Shown: positions 1 to 9,161, numbered from the stretch's first letter. The stretch is DNA of 64,000 nucleotides from Pseudomonas sp. S35 (GCF_009866765.1 NZ_CP019431.1:3782001-3846000); one strand, 5' to 3'. Notes: generated by a model from the letters alone, not told the origin. Program-made: numbers and translations.

Positions 1-399
1 CAACGGATAACGCCCGCCGTGGCGCACCCAGCGGCCCATGAAAATGTGCTTGCGCTTGAAGTTGATGCCGGTGATGTCATGAGTCAGTGCGGGCAGCCGG
101 GTATTGATTGCCGCAGCCAGGTCGGCCTCGATGATTTCGTCGGCGTCCAGGCGCATCGTCCAATTGCCGGTGATCGGCAGATGGTCCAACGCCCACTGGA
201 ACTGCTTGGCCTGGTTGACGAACGGGTGCTGCACCACCAGCGCGCCGTGGCGCCGGGCGATATCGCAGGTGTCGTCGCTGGAGAACGAGTCCACCACCAG
301 CACTTCATCGCTGAAGGCGCGCGCTGACTCGATGGCCCGGGCGATGTGCAGGCTTTCGTTGTAGGTGAGGATGATGACGCTGACGGTTTCTCGCTTCAT
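1..399 (-). CDS. Glycosyltransferase family 2, partial at left edge
   Basis: The reading frame starts at an ATG at 399 and is still open at base 1, so only the first 133 residues are seen. The N-terminus has the GT-A fold signature of family 2: a VSVIILTYNE strand, a VVDSFSSDDT nucleotide-binding segment, and LDADE near residue 85 as the DxD-type metal motif. The enzyme probably adds a sugar from a nucleotide-sugar to the lipid-linked repeat unit at the cytoplasmic face. It follows the nitroreductase gene by one base and is the last visible gene of the polysaccharide operon. The sugar and linkage cannot be read from this fragment. Confidence 0.85.
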   Translation of the reverse strand, partial: MKRETVSVIILTYNESLHIARAIESARAFSDEVLVVDSFSSDDTCDIARRHGALVVQHPFVNQAKQFQWALDHLPITGNWTMRLDADEIIEADLAAAINTRLPALTHDITGINFKRKHIFMGRWVRHGGRYPL

Positions 400-400
400 C

Positions 401-1378
401 TCAACCACCGTGCAGTTGCAGGACTTCGGTGGTGAGCCGGCGCGGTGAACGCGCGGCGCGGAAGTGGCTTTCCAGGGGCAAGCCCACGGCAATCATCATA
501 ATCAGGCGCTCGCTGGCCGCAATGGCGCCGATGCCGCGGATCTTCTTTTCCACCGAATTGAGGATCGCCAGGTTCAGCGGGCACGCCCCCAGCCCGTTGG
601 CATGGCACGCCAGCAACAGCCCCATGGAAAACAGCGCACCGTCGACATACAGCTGATTACGCTGGCCGGCGCCGCCCCAGGCGGTAACGTCCGAGGTGAC
701 CACAAACAGGTTGTCCACCGATTGCGCAAACCCTCGCGAGCCACCTTGCAATTCAAGCAACTGCGCGATCACTGCACGGTCCTGGTACACATGCACCCGC
801 GAGGATTGACGGTTGCATTGCGAAGGTGACGACTGCGCCAGTTCCACCAGCGAGGTGAGCAAGCCACTGTCAATCCTGCCGGCCTTGAACATCCGGCAAC
901 TGGAGCGCGATTGCAGGAACGCCTTGGCGTCCAGCCCGCCATTGCCCAGCCACGGCGCGGCGCGCTTGATACCGCCGGTGCCGGCAGTGCCGTCGCGCTT
1001 GAGGTGCTCGACATAGGCGTCCAGGTAAAACACAAAATCATCGCTGATGCCGAGCGTGCGATGCAGGTCCAGGTAACCCTGGAAAGCGCCGAGGGCCATC
1101 TCCAGCGGCAGCGCCGAATAGGTGCGGTCGTATTCGTTGAGCATGTGGATGATGCCGTTGATCTTGTCCTTGCCGAACAGCGGCTTGGGCTCCTTGAGGG
1201 ACAGGCCTTTTTCCACGGTGTGGGTTTCGATGAGGATCTTGTAGAACAGCTTCTTATTGCGACTCTCCAGCGGCGAATAGCCGTTGTGGCGCATAAACGT
1301 GAGCATGTCGCGAAAGAACTCGCTGACGAAAAACATCAACTTCCATGCTTTGTCCATCATGGTTTTCACCTGTTTCAT
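401..1378 (-). CDS. Nitroreductase-family protein of the polysaccharide operon
   Basis: A 325-residue protein. The ATG at 1378 overlaps the upstream acetyltransferase stop by four bases (ATGA), which fixes the start. The C-terminal two thirds carry nitroreductase features: an SRSSCRMF segment near residue 155, where these proteins bind FMN, then a dimer-type core ending LIMMIAVGLP. The first ~130 residues are an extension not found in small nitroreductases. Related proteins sit beside polysaccharide pyruvyltransferases in many surface-glycan clusters, so a redox step on a sugar or ketal precursor is possible. That role is inference; substrate and cofactor are unproven. Confidence 0.75.
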   Translation of the reverse strand: MKQVKTMMDKAWKLMFFVSEFFRDMLTFMRHNGYSPLESRNKKLFYKILIETHTVEKGLSLKEPKPLFGKDKINGIIHMLNEYDRTYSALPLEMALGAFQGYLDLHRTLGISDDFVFYLDAYVEHLKRDGTAGTGGIKRAAPWLGNGGLDAKAFLQSRSSCRMFKAGRIDSGLLTSLVELAQSSPSQCNRQSSRVHVYQDRAVIAQLLELQGGSRGFAQSVDNLFVVTSDVTAWGGAGQRNQLYVDGALFSMGLLLACHANGLGACPLNLAILNSVEKKIRGIGAIAASERLIMMIAVGLPLESHFRAARSPRRLTTEVLQLHGG

Positions 1379-1926
1379 AGTGCGATGTCTCTCGGTTTGA
1401 GGGCGCGGCACGGCGCACCGACGCAAATCATCCAGGCCGGCAGGTCGGCGGTAACCACCGACCGCGCACCCACCACACAGCCCTCTTCCAGCACACAGCC
1501 GGGGTGGATGAACGCTTCGGCGGCAACCCACACGTGGTCCTTGATCACGATCTCCCGCGTCACCAATGGCCGCAGCAGGCTGCGGGTGTCATGGGTGCCG
1601 GTGCACAGGAAGCTGCGCTGGCTGATGGTGACCTTCGAGCCCAGGGTGATCCGCGCCATGGCGTACACATCCACGCCATCGGCGATGGCGGTGTAGTCGC
1701 CGATCTCCAGGTTCCAGGGCGCCCAGATGCTGCAGGTGGGCGAGATCCGGCAGCCCTCGCCGATCCTGGCGCCAAAGCAACGCAGCAGCGCGCGCCGCCA
1801 GCCGTGCAGCATCCAGCGCGGCGTAGGACGAAACAGCAGTTGATAGACAACGCCCCACAGCAGGCGCCGAGCTTTGTCACTGCGGGGCAAGGTGTCCACG
1901 TACTTGAGTTGGGCGAAATCGCTCAT
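1375..1926 (-). CDS. WcaF-like hexapeptide-repeat acetyltransferase
   Basis: A 183-residue protein of the left-handed beta-helix acyltransferase family, closest in layout to colanic-acid acetyltransferase WcaF. The hexapeptide repeats run from about residue 55 to 165 (IGDYTAIADGVDVYAMARITLG, shown here as IGDYTAIADG then VDVYAM) and end in the typical VVGARSVV and VGAPCRALKPR segments. It should transfer acetyl from acetyl-CoA to a sugar hydroxyl. The start overlaps the pyruvyltransferase stop by four bases, as does its own stop with the next gene, so translation is coupled through the operon. The exact acceptor is unknown. Confidence 0.82.
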   Translation of the reverse strand: MSDFAQLKYVDTLPRSDKARRLLWGVVYQLLFRPTPRWMLHGWRRALLRCFGARIGEGCRISPTCSIWAPWNLEIGDYTAIADGVDVYAMARITLGSKVTISQRSFLCTGTHDTRSLLRPLVTREIVIKDHVWVAAEAFIHPGCVLEEGCVVGARSVVTADLPAWMICVGAPCRALKPRDIAL

Positions 1927-3086
1927 GGCTGGATCGCCGCCAACTGTTCCAGCAGGTAGCGTTCGCCCACCTGCTGCAATGCCTGGCGCCGCGCGCTGAC
2001 TGCGACCCAATCGATGGGCGCGGCGATCAAGCGTTGCACCTGGGCTGCATCGTCCGCCGGCAGGAAGCGCTGGGACAGTCCCAGCTTCTCCAACAAGTTA
2101 CGTACCCGCGCATTCAGCGAGGCCTTGATGCCGGGCAGGCCCACGGCGATAAACGGCTTCTCGAAAATGATCGCGAACACCGTGGCATGGAACGAGTTAG
2201 TCACCACATAGGCGCTGTCCTTGAGCAACTTGAGCCAGTCCTGGGGCCCCACCTGCACGGTCTCGCCGATCTGGCGCCAACGCCGGTGCGCGTTATAAGG
2301 CGAGACAATCGGCCCGGCCACATGCACAGACAACGCCTGGGCCACTTCGCGCACGCCCACGCCGGTGCGCAGCGCATAGCAGAACACGTGCCCAGTACGG
2401 GTTTGGCTGGCGGTGGCGAGCAGCGCTGAATAATCGCGGTGCAACAGCGTCGGGTCCGGCACGCATTGAGCGGCCAAGCCGGCGACCTGTTGCACGATGG
2501 CCACCCCGCTCTCCTCGCGCACGCTGATCGCCGAGAGTTGCTTAAGCAGGCCCTCGGCTTCGGCGTGGTATTCGGGCTCCAGGTATTCCTTGCCGAAGCT
2601 GGCGGCGTAGGAGATACGCCGAATTGCCTTGTCGCAGTCGAACGCAAGGAAGTAGGCCGGGTCCAGGCCGGTCTGGCCCGAGGGGTTCCAGATCTGGTCA
2701 CTGCCTGCCACCAGCAATTGCTGGCCGGCGACGGCCTGGTTGAGCTGCTCGGCGTGGGCGTAGCGCGGCTCCTGGATATTCAGGAAACGCGTCTTGAATG
2801 CCTGAAACTGCCGCGACTGCGCATTCGGTCCCAGCACCTGGCTCTTGAGCGCCAACGCCTTGAGGTAAAGTGCCTTGAGGTTGGCTTTGAACTGGCGCGG
2901 GTTGAACAGTTGCCGCAGCTCGCTGCCGTCCTCCACGTAGGCCGGGTGGTAATTGATCAGGCTCACTTGCAGGCCTTGCTGTTGCAGCCAGCGCTGCAAG
3001 GCATAGGCTTGCAGCACGGCGCCGAAGTTTTCGCTGAAGTGGTAGGTCAGTATCCCGGCCTTCACGGGGCGTGCAGATGCGTTCAT
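1923..3086 (-). CDS. Polysaccharide pyruvyl transferase family protein
   Basis: A 387-residue protein of the family that moves pyruvate from phosphoenolpyruvate onto a sugar to make an acidic ketal. The N-terminus (AGILTYHFSENFGAVLQAYA) has the TxxxNxGAxLQAxAL pattern of the family, followed by VAGSDQIWNP near residue 125 and a late NSFHATVFAI segment that carries the conserved SxFHxxxxA motif. The ATG at 3086 gives an ATGA junction with the polymerase-like gene. Neighbouring acetyltransferase and nitroreductase genes suggest a modified, negatively charged exopolysaccharide. Confidence 0.87.
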   Translation of the reverse strand: MNASARPVKAGILTYHFSENFGAVLQAYALQRWLQQQGLQVSLINYHPAYVEDGSELRQLFNPRQFKANLKALYLKALALKSQVLGPNAQSRQFQAFKTRFLNIQEPRYAHAEQLNQAVAGQQLLVAGSDQIWNPSGQTGLDPAYFLAFDCDKAIRRISYAASFGKEYLEPEYHAEAEGLLKQLSAISVREESGVAIVQQVAGLAAQCVPDPTLLHRDYSALLATASQTRTGHVFCYALRTGVGVREVAQALSVHVAGPIVSPYNAHRRWRQIGETVQVGPQDWLKLLKDSAYVVTNSFHATVFAIIFEKPFIAVGLPGIKASLNARVRNLLEKLGLSQRFLPADDAAQVQRLIAAPIDWVAVSARRQALQQVGERYLLEQLAAIQP

Positions 3087-4273
3087 GAACCAGCCTGTCT
3101 TAGTAAGTAATGGGTTGGGGGCGCAGGCTGGCGAACGGCCTGGCGTGCAGGCGCGGTCTTGTTGAGCAGGCCGATGAGCATCGACCACACCAGCAAATAA
3201 CTGCCATCAAAGGTGGTGAAGAATTGGTAGCTGGTCTTGAACGAGAAAATCAGCAAAATCGCTACCACCGCCAGCGACACCGGGGTGCGCGGCAAACCGC
3301 TGAACAGCAGGCAGAACAGCGCCACGCCCACCACGCCCAGCTTGGCGGTCACACCCCAGTAGCCGTTCTCGATATCGAACTTGGAATTCTCGAACCAGCG
3401 CTCATCATTGGTCGGCACGCCGGGGGTCAGTTGCTTGGCCAGGCCATTACCGAGGAACACCGTGGTCGGGTTGTCGAGGAATGACGCCTTGGCATGGGCA
3501 ATCTCAAAGGCGCGGGTCACGTCTTCGCCCTTCTCCTCAAACAGGTACGTGGCAAAGCGCGACACCGCCAAGGGGCTGGCATAGAACGTCAGCGTGCCGA
3601 GCGCAGCGATGGCCACCACCAATACCGCCAGGGACTTGAGCTTGCGCTGGGTAATCGCCGACAACAGGATCATCACCGCCATGGCCGCGAGGATTGTCTT
3701 CGACCCGGCCGCCAGCAATGTGACGGCGATGATCAGCATCAAGCCGATCTTGCGCTGGCAACAGGCGTAGAAGAACAGCAGCACGGCCGAGCTGGTGGGG
3801 AACAGCATGATCCGCCCGACTTCGTCGCTGGACTTGGAGGCGGCGTTGGTCAGGTCGATGCCCACCCCGTACAGGCTGACCTGCAGCAGTTGGCCGAGGG
3901 CAAACAGGTAGATGATGCGCTCGATGATCCGCCGAAAGTGGGGGCTGTGGGCACGGGCGATTTCCTCCACATTGGCCTGCACGTAGCCGTACCCCGCCAA
4001 CAGCAGCACAAAATAGAAAAACGGAATGCCGGAGCGCAAAAATTGATACAGGGAAATCTTCGCGCCGCTGCTCACCAGCACCTGCAACACGCTGGCGGCA
4101 ATCACCAGTGCGAGCAACGGCAACGCCCGCCCAAACCCGCGCAACCCATACACCACGAACGGCAACAACAGCAGCAGGGCCAAGGGCTGCGACAGGTTAT
4201 TGCTCAACGCCAGCGGCAACGCAAAAAAGCTCAGCGGCAAGTACAGCGTCAGGCGCGCCTGGGACAGCATCAT
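3083..4273 (-). CDS. O-antigen ligase/Wzy polymerase-like membrane protein
   Basis: A 396-residue very hydrophobic protein with roughly ten predicted membrane segments and a larger polar loop around residues 255-310 (ending near NDERWFENSKFDIENG), the layout of Wzy polymerases and O-antigen ligases. I chose the first of two adjacent ATGs (4273) because it makes the four-base ATGA overlap with the flippase gene that is usual in this operon. Proteins of this kind diverge quickly, so family membership rests on topology and location. In an operon with wzx, wzc and wzb, polymerase is the likelier role. Confidence 0.72.
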   Translation of the reverse strand: MMLSQARLTLYLPLSFFALPLALSNNLSQPLALLLLLPFVVYGLRGFGRALPLLALVIAASVLQVLVSSGAKISLYQFLRSGIPFFYFVLLLAGYGYVQANVEEIARAHSPHFRRIIERIIYLFALGQLLQVSLYGVGIDLTNAASKSSDEVGRIMLFPTSSAVLLFFYACCQRKIGLMLIIAVTLLAAGSKTILAAMAVMILLSAITQRKLKSLAVLVVAIAALGTLTFYASPLAVSRFATYLFEEKGEDVTRAFEIAHAKASFLDNPTTVFLGNGLAKQLTPGVPTNDERWFENSKFDIENGYWGVTAKLGVVGVALFCLLFSGLPRTPVSLAVVAILLIFSFKTSYQFFTTFDGSYLLVWSMLIGLLNKTAPARQAVRQPAPPTHYLLRQAGS

Positions 4274-5589
4274 GGGCCCACCTCCCCGACGCGGATCGCC
4301 CGCAAGTAAACCAGCACCACCAACTCCGGTAACGCCAGCAGCAGCGACGCGCCGAGCAACGGGTCGATACGCTCCTTGCAGGCCAGCCACAGCAACAAGG
4401 CGGCCAGGCTGCTCAAGGCGTAGATCACCGAAGTGCGAGTGTGCCGATTGGTGGAAATCAACATCGCCGCGAGGATGAACCACGCCACGTTAAGCAGCGT
4501 ATGCGCGCCGATCAGCGCCAGGGACACGCGGTCAATCTGCACCAGGCCATTGCTCCACAGGCCAATGATCTGCGGCCCGGCCCATATTCCTGCGCCGTAC
4601 ACCAGCACGCACAGGCCCAGCACCCGTGAACTGGCGCGCTGGGTGAAACGCCGTGCTTCGTCGAGTTGCCCGCGCCCGGCCAGGCGTGAGATTTCCGGTG
4701 TCAGCGCGTTGCTGCACGTGATGCCCAGTTGGATGATCAGGCGCATCAAGGTGCGTGCCATGGTGTAACCCACCACCACCGCCGGGCCGGCGATCTGGTT
4801 GAGCACTTGCAGGCCGCCTTGCAGGGTGATCGCTTGGGCCAGGGGAATCGCCGCGCTGCCCAGCGCCGGTTTCCAGATCCCGCGAAACTCCGCCCAGGAT
4901 GCCGACGCCAGGCCCAGCAACGGCCAGGGTGATATGCGCCGCACAAACAGCGTCACCAACAGCAGGAACAGCGCCTGGCTGAAGAACATGCCTTGGGCCA
5001 ATTGCAATTGCGAACCGCCGAGCAGCAGCACGCCGATGGACAGCACGATGTCCAGGGTCCGTCGGTTGGCCATGATGAACACACCGCCAACAGTTCGGTC
5101 GATGCTGCGAAACCACGCCTCGATCGGCCCGCCCAGCAGCCGGGTGCACAGGTAGCCGGACATGAACAACACCACCAGGCCGGCCTGTTCGGGCGCCAGG
5201 GTCTTGAGCTTGAGCAGCGTCACCCAGTCGAGCCACTGGCCAAGGCTCAGGGCTAACAGCAGGACCAGCGCGACCACCGCCAGGGTAAACGCCAGCGCGG
5301 TCTGCACACTGCGCCGCACACCCGCCACATCGCCCTGGCTGGCGCGCAAGGTCGCGCTGGTGGCCGATGCCTGGGCCACCCCAAAGTCGAGCAGGCTGAG
5401 CATCGACGGGATCCCCGTGAGCACCAGCCAGTCGGCATACCGCTCGGTGCCCCAGGCATGCAGGAAAAACGGCACCAGCGCCAGTTGCGCCGCCACCGTC
5501 ACCAGTTGGGTGTAACCGTAGCTCAGCACGTTGAGGCGAAAGCGTCGCGACAATGAGCGCGGCATTTCAAGTGTTTTGCTCATGGTCAT
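4270..5589 (-). CDS. Wzx-type polysaccharide flippase
   Basis: A 439-residue inner-membrane protein with about twelve hydrophobic segments. The amphipathic N-terminus (SRRFRLNVLSYGYTQLV) is typical of MATE/MVF-superfamily polysaccharide flippases. It should move undecaprenyl-linked repeat units from the cytoplasmic to the periplasmic leaflet. The ATG at 5589 shares one base with the wzc stop (TGATG); a second ATG two codons later is also possible. The gene lies between the kinase and polymerase-like genes, as expected for a Wzx/Wzy pathway. Confidence 0.83.
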   Translation of the reverse strand: MTMSKTLEMPRSLSRRFRLNVLSYGYTQLVTVAAQLALVPFFLHAWGTERYADWLVLTGIPSMLSLLDFGVAQASATSATLRASQGDVAGVRRSVQTALAFTLAVVALVLLLALSLGQWLDWVTLLKLKTLAPEQAGLVVLFMSGYLCTRLLGGPIEAWFRSIDRTVGGVFIMANRRTLDIVLSIGVLLLGGSQLQLAQGMFFSQALFLLLVTLFVRRISPWPLLGLASASWAEFRGIWKPALGSAAIPLAQAITLQGGLQVLNQIAGPAVVVGYTMARTLMRLIIQLGITCSNALTPEISRLAGRGQLDEARRFTQRASSRVLGLCVLVYGAGIWAGPQIIGLWSNGLVQIDRVSLALIGAHTLLNVAWFILAAMLISTNRHTRTSVIYALSSLAALLLWLACKERIDPLLGASLLLALPELVVLVYLRAIRVGEVGP

Positions 5590-7808
5590 CAGGCCTTGTC
5601 GGACTGATAGGCGTAGCTGTAGTAGCCGTAGTCGCCATAGCCGTAACTGGCGGAACGGCGTTTCTCCACGCCATTGAAAATCGCCCCCTTGAGCGCGATG
5701 CCGTTCTGATGAAAGCGCCGCAAGGTCAGCTCGATTTCCTTCGCCGAGTTCACGCCGAACCGCGTTACCAGCAGGCTGGTGCCGGCCTGGCGCCCGACAA
5801 TCGCCGCATCGGTCACCGCCAGCAACGGCGGCGTGTCGATGATCACCAGGTCGTAGCGTTCACTGACCTCAGCCAGCAACGCGGCAAAATTGGGGTGCAT
5901 CAGCAGTTCGGACGGGTTGGGCGGAATCTGCCCGCGACCAATAAAGTCGAAGCGTTCAATGGCCGTCGGATGAATCGCTTCCTGCAGATCACAACGCTTG
6001 ACCAGCAGGTCGGACAATCCCGCCTCCACCACCTGGCCGAGCACTTTGTGCAGGTAACCCTTGCGCATGTCGGCATCGATCAACAGCACCCGCTGGCCCG
6101 ACTGCGCAACGATTGCTGCCAGATTGGCCGAGACAAAGGTCTTGCCCACTTCGGGGCTGGGGCCGCTGATCATCAGGCGGTTGTCCCTGGCCTCAAGCAT
6201 GGCGAAGTGCAGGCTGGTGCGCAGGCTGCGCATGGCCTCCATCACCAGGTCATGGGGGTGGTTGAGCGCCAGCAACGACGCCACGCCTGTAAGGCCTTTG
6301 ACGGCGTTCGCCTCCTCGGTCTTTTGCAGCAGGCTGAAGGGAATCGACGCGTACACCGGCAGGCCGAGTTTCTCGATGTCGTCCGGGCTTTCCAGCCCAC
6401 GGTTCAGCAGGCTGCGCACCAGTACCAGGCCCACCGAGAGCATGCCGCCGAGCAGCATCGCCAACAGCACCACAATCACTTTGCGCGGCTCCACCGGTTT
6501 GCTGATATTCGCATCGGCACTGTCGATCAGGCGCACGTTGCCCACGGTGCCGGCACGCATCACGTCCAGTTCCTGGGAGCGATTGAGCAACTGGGTGTAA
6601 ATCTCGGTGCCCACCTGCACGTCACGGGTCAGGCTGAGCAATTCCTGCTGGGTGCTCGGCAAGCCTTCGACCCGCCTGGTCATCTGCGCCTGCTTGGCGT
6701 TGAGTTCAGCCAGTTTGGCCAGCAATGCGCGGTAAGCCGGGTGCTGGGGGGTGAACTTACGGTCCATCTCGGCCTGTTGCAGCTTGAGTTCGGAGATGCC
6801 GGTGTCCAGGGCGACCACCTGGTCGAGCACCGCTTTGGCTTCCAGGCTGATGTCGATGGATTTGCTGCGGGTTTGAAAGCGGTTCAAGGCGTTTTCGGCT
6901 TTCTCCAGGTCGCGGCGTACCTGCGGCAACTGGTCATTGAGGAACGACAGGCTCTGCGCCGCCTCAGCCGAGGTGCGGTCGACGTTCTGCTTCACATACA
7001 GGTTGGAAATTTCATTGAGGGTGCGAATCGCCAGGGCCGGGCGCGTGCTCTCCAGGGACAGGCTGATGATGCCCGACTCCTTGCCGCGCTCGATCACCGT
7101 TAGCAAGTCCTGATAATCCGCCACCGCATCCAGGCGCGGCTTGCGCACGATCTTGAAGTGCGCGCCGGGGTTGGCCCGCAGTTCCTGGATCAACACGTCG
7201 ACGCCGTTGGCGCAGAACGGCTCACCGACGCGCCCCGTGGCAATCTCCCGACCATCCTCATCAAACAAGCTGTAGGTCTGGGCCTCACCCGCCACCAGCA
7301 CCAGCGAGGTGCCCAGCAGCGCCGCCGGCAGGTTGAAGGTGCTCAGCGCCAGGTATTCGCCGCCTGCCGACCAGCGACTGAAGCCGAACAGCGGCGGCGC
7401 GACACCGCCCTTGTGGTCCGGCACGTAACGCCGCGACAGGAACCCGCCGATCAGCGGGAAACGCTGGGGCGTGACGGTGATGTCCAGCGCCAGGGTGTCG
7501 ACGGTCTTGCCGATGATGGTCCGCGACTTGATCAGCTCGATCTCGGTCACGGCCGGCGATTCCTTGCCCAGCAGGCTACTGACGTCGGAAAAGCCAAGCA
7601 TGTCGTTTTTCTTCGGCTCCACCTGGATCAACGCATTCGCCTGGTACACCGGCGCCGCCAGGATGGCGTAGGCCGCGCCTATCACCATGCAGGTGCCGGT
7701 GATTGCAGCGATCAGCCATTTGTGATCAAGCAGGGTGCCGAGCATGCCGAGCAGATCGATCTCGTCACGGTGGGGGCTGTCAGCGGAAGCGTTCTGGGGT
7801 GGATACAT
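5589..7808 (-). CDS. wzc: Wzc-type polysaccharide tyrosine autokinase
   Basis: A 739-residue co-polymerase with a BY-kinase domain. The N-terminal Wzz domain has a membrane segment near residues 33-55, then a long periplasmic coiled-coil stretch (about 270-410), and a second membrane segment near 440-460. The cytoplasmic kinase has Walker A SGPSPEVGKT (near 547), Walker A-prime LLIDADMR (near 574) and Walker B VIIDTPP (near 653). The tail is a tyrosine cluster (YGYGDYGYYSYAY) that would be autophosphorylated. It sets chain length and drives assembly with the Wzb phosphatase encoded just upstream. No Wza outer-membrane exporter is seen in the window. Confidence 0.93.
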   Translation of the reverse strand: MYPPQNASADSPHRDEIDLLGMLGTLLDHKWLIAAITGTCMVIGAAYAILAAPVYQANALIQVEPKKNDMLGFSDVSSLLGKESPAVTEIELIKSRTIIGKTVDTLALDITVTPQRFPLIGGFLSRRYVPDHKGGVAPPLFGFSRWSAGGEYLALSTFNLPAALLGTSLVLVAGEAQTYSLFDEDGREIATGRVGEPFCANGVDVLIQELRANPGAHFKIVRKPRLDAVADYQDLLTVIERGKESGIISLSLESTRPALAIRTLNEISNLYVKQNVDRTSAEAAQSLSFLNDQLPQVRRDLEKAENALNRFQTRSKSIDISLEAKAVLDQVVALDTGISELKLQQAEMDRKFTPQHPAYRALLAKLAELNAKQAQMTRRVEGLPSTQQELLSLTRDVQVGTEIYTQLLNRSQELDVMRAGTVGNVRLIDSADANISKPVEPRKVIVVLLAMLLGGMLSVGLVLVRSLLNRGLESPDDIEKLGLPVYASIPFSLLQKTEEANAVKGLTGVASLLALNHPHDLVMEAMRSLRTSLHFAMLEARDNRLMISGPSPEVGKTFVSANLAAIVAQSGQRVLLIDADMRKGYLHKVLGQVVEAGLSDLLVKRCDLQEAIHPTAIERFDFIGRGQIPPNPSELLMHPNFAALLAEVSERYDLVIIDTPPLLAVTDAAIVGRQAGTSLLVTRFGVNSAKEIELTLRRFHQNGIALKGAIFNGVEKRRSASYGYGDYGYYSYAYQSDKA

Positions 7809-7850
7809 AAATCGCGTCTTCGTCCTTGCAATCGTTTTAAAGAGGGAGCG

Positions 7851-8291
7851 TCAGCGCGCCAGGCGCTCGACCCAGGCCTGCACGGCCTGTTCGATCAACG
7901 CATAGGCCTGCACAAAGGCAGGCTTGCCCTGGCGATAGGGGTCGGTGATCTCACGGTCGTGCTGCCACTTACCCAGTAGGAACACCTTGCCCCGCGCCTC
8001 GGGGGCAAGCTTGAGCACGCCGTCGATGTGACGCTGCTCCATCACCAGGATCAGGTCGGCATCGCTGACGGCCTCTACCTTGAGTTGCCGCGCCTTGTGC
8101 GCCAGGGGAACATGCCCATGCTCCAGCAACACCTGCCCGGCAGTAGGCTCCAGCGGATGGTCACGCAACGCCGCCAGACCGGCCGAACTGACCTGGATCC
8201 CACGGGAACCCAGCGCGGCGCCCAGCAAATGCTCTGCCGTCGGGCTGCGGCAGATATTGCCGATGCACACAATCAATATATTTTTGAACAA
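7851..8291 (-). CDS. wzb: Wzb-type low-molecular-weight protein tyrosine phosphatase
   Basis: A 146-residue LMW-PTP. The P-loop C9-IGNI-C14-R15-S16 is intact and the general-acid Asp sits in TDPYRQG near the C-terminus. It removes phosphate from the tyrosine tail of the adjacent Wzc-type kinase. I propose a TTG start at 8291: it has a GGGAGG ribosome site five bases upstream (8302-8297) and gives the usual short MFKNILIVC N-terminus. A GTG at 8315 would add eight residues but has no visible ribosome site. This is the first gene of the polysaccharide operon. Confidence 0.88.
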   Translation of the reverse strand: MFKNILIVCIGNICRSPTAEHLLGAALGSRGIQVSSAGLAALRDHPLEPTAGQVLLEHGHVPLAHKARQLKVEAVSDADLILVMEQRHIDGVLKLAPEARGKVFLLGKWQHDREITDPYRQGKPAFVQAYALIEQAVQAWVERLAR

Positions 8292-8523
8292 GGCAACCTC
8301 CCACGCACCGCACACTTATTCATCGGCAAAAGGGACGACCTTATTTAAATAACGAGCAACTAACGACTGCACAATTATTGCCACACTCTACAAAACCAGA
8401 CCATCTATCGCGCAGGACAAAAAATAACAACCACGGCGTTAGCCGACTAAAAATAACATTCCAATACTTTTTCCACTTTCACATAATAAAGTGCCCTTTG
8501 AATGCACCAGCAAGAGGACGGCC
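8292..8523. promoter_or_regulatory. AT-rich divergent control region of the polysaccharide operon
   Basis: This 232-base stretch separates wzb (leftward) from the small gene at 8524 (rightward) and is much richer in A and T than its surroundings, for example around 8340-8350 and 8420-8490. It must hold promoters for both directions. For the rightward gene, TTCCAA near 8459 and CATAAT near 8480 could be a weak -35/-10 pair. I see no recognisable operator, JUMPstart element or hairpin. Confidence 0.5.
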
Positions 8524-8832
8524 ATGAACACGTCAAAGTTATTGGTAGAGCGTATTGGCCTATTTCCTTCTTCGGGAAATATTCATGTCGAGGTCAATAA
8601 CTCGACCCGTGTCGTCGAGCGCATGCACGTGTTGTATGGCGATAACTCCCTGGACAGTGATGAGTCCAGCGCCGGGTTGTCGATGGTCTTCGCCGATTGG
8701 CGTTTCAAATTGCAGGTCAGCAATGCGCTGTCGGTGTGCCTGTGCGTGGAAAGCCGTGGCGACAGCCAGTTCATGCAGGTCAAGACCGCCGAATTGCTGG
8801 CGAACATCTCCGGCACCGAGGAGCGGCCATGA
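8524..8832 (+). CDS. Hypothetical small protein upstream of the polysaccharide operon
   Basis: A 102-residue protein I do not recognise. The ATG at 8524 follows an AAGAGGA ribosome site, so the in-frame earlier start at 8491 is unlikely. There is no signal peptide or membrane segment; the sequence alternates short hydrophobic strands and polar turns, as in a small beta-rich domain. It overlaps the next gene by four bases (ATGA), so the two are made together. It diverges from wzb and may share its control region, but a link to polysaccharide production is only positional. Confidence 0.65.
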   Translation: MNTSKLLVERIGLFPSSGNIHVEVNNSTRVVERMHVLYGDNSLDSDESSAGLSMVFADWRFKLQVSNALSVCLCVESRGDSQFMQVKTAELLANISGTEERP

Positions 8833-9161
8833 GCCTGCTCGGGGATATGCGCCGCGGCTACGCGCTGAGAAAACTCACGGGCATGTTCGAAAGTTTTGTG
8901 GAGCCGGCGGTCGGCGCGCAGTACCAGCAGAATACCCGGGCGATTGGCCACTGGCTGGACCGGTTGCAAGGCAGCTCTGCCCTGCAAATCACTCACGCGC
9001 TGTTCAAGCAGATGCAGGGCGCGAAGCGTCGGGGCGATGCACAGCGTTTCAACGCGCAGACTGTGTTGCTGGAACTGATGGTAGACAGCAACCTGGCGCT
9101 GGACCTGGCGAGCTATTCGGCCTGGGTGTGTGCCGCCTCCAAGCGCCAGGCAGGTTCCTGA
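8829..9161 (+). CDS. Hypothetical small helical protein
   Basis: A 110-residue, mostly helical and basic protein with no family I recognise. Its ATG lies inside the ATGA overlap with the preceding 102-residue gene, so translational coupling sets the start and argues that the pair works together. There is no signal peptide. Its last 49 bases overlap the convergent PAP2-like gene on the other strand, a tight arrangement that leaves no room for a terminator between them. Confidence 0.62.
   Translation: MSLLGDMRRGYALRKLTGMFESFVEPAVGAQYQQNTRAIGHWLDRLQGSSALQITHALFKQMQGAKRRGDAQRFNAQTVLLELMVDSNLALDLASYSAWVCAASKRQAGS

Noticed and set aside
3494..4309. Long plus-strand open frame rich in Gln and Arg opposite the polymerase-like gene
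   Set aside because: It lies wholly antisense to a membrane protein with good family topology; its composition is the usual shadow of a GC-rich gene on the other strand.
5553..7103. 516-codon plus-strand frame opposite wzc
   Set aside because: The minus-strand Wzc has all kinase motifs; this frame has His/Gln-rich composition and no recognisable domain or ribosome site.
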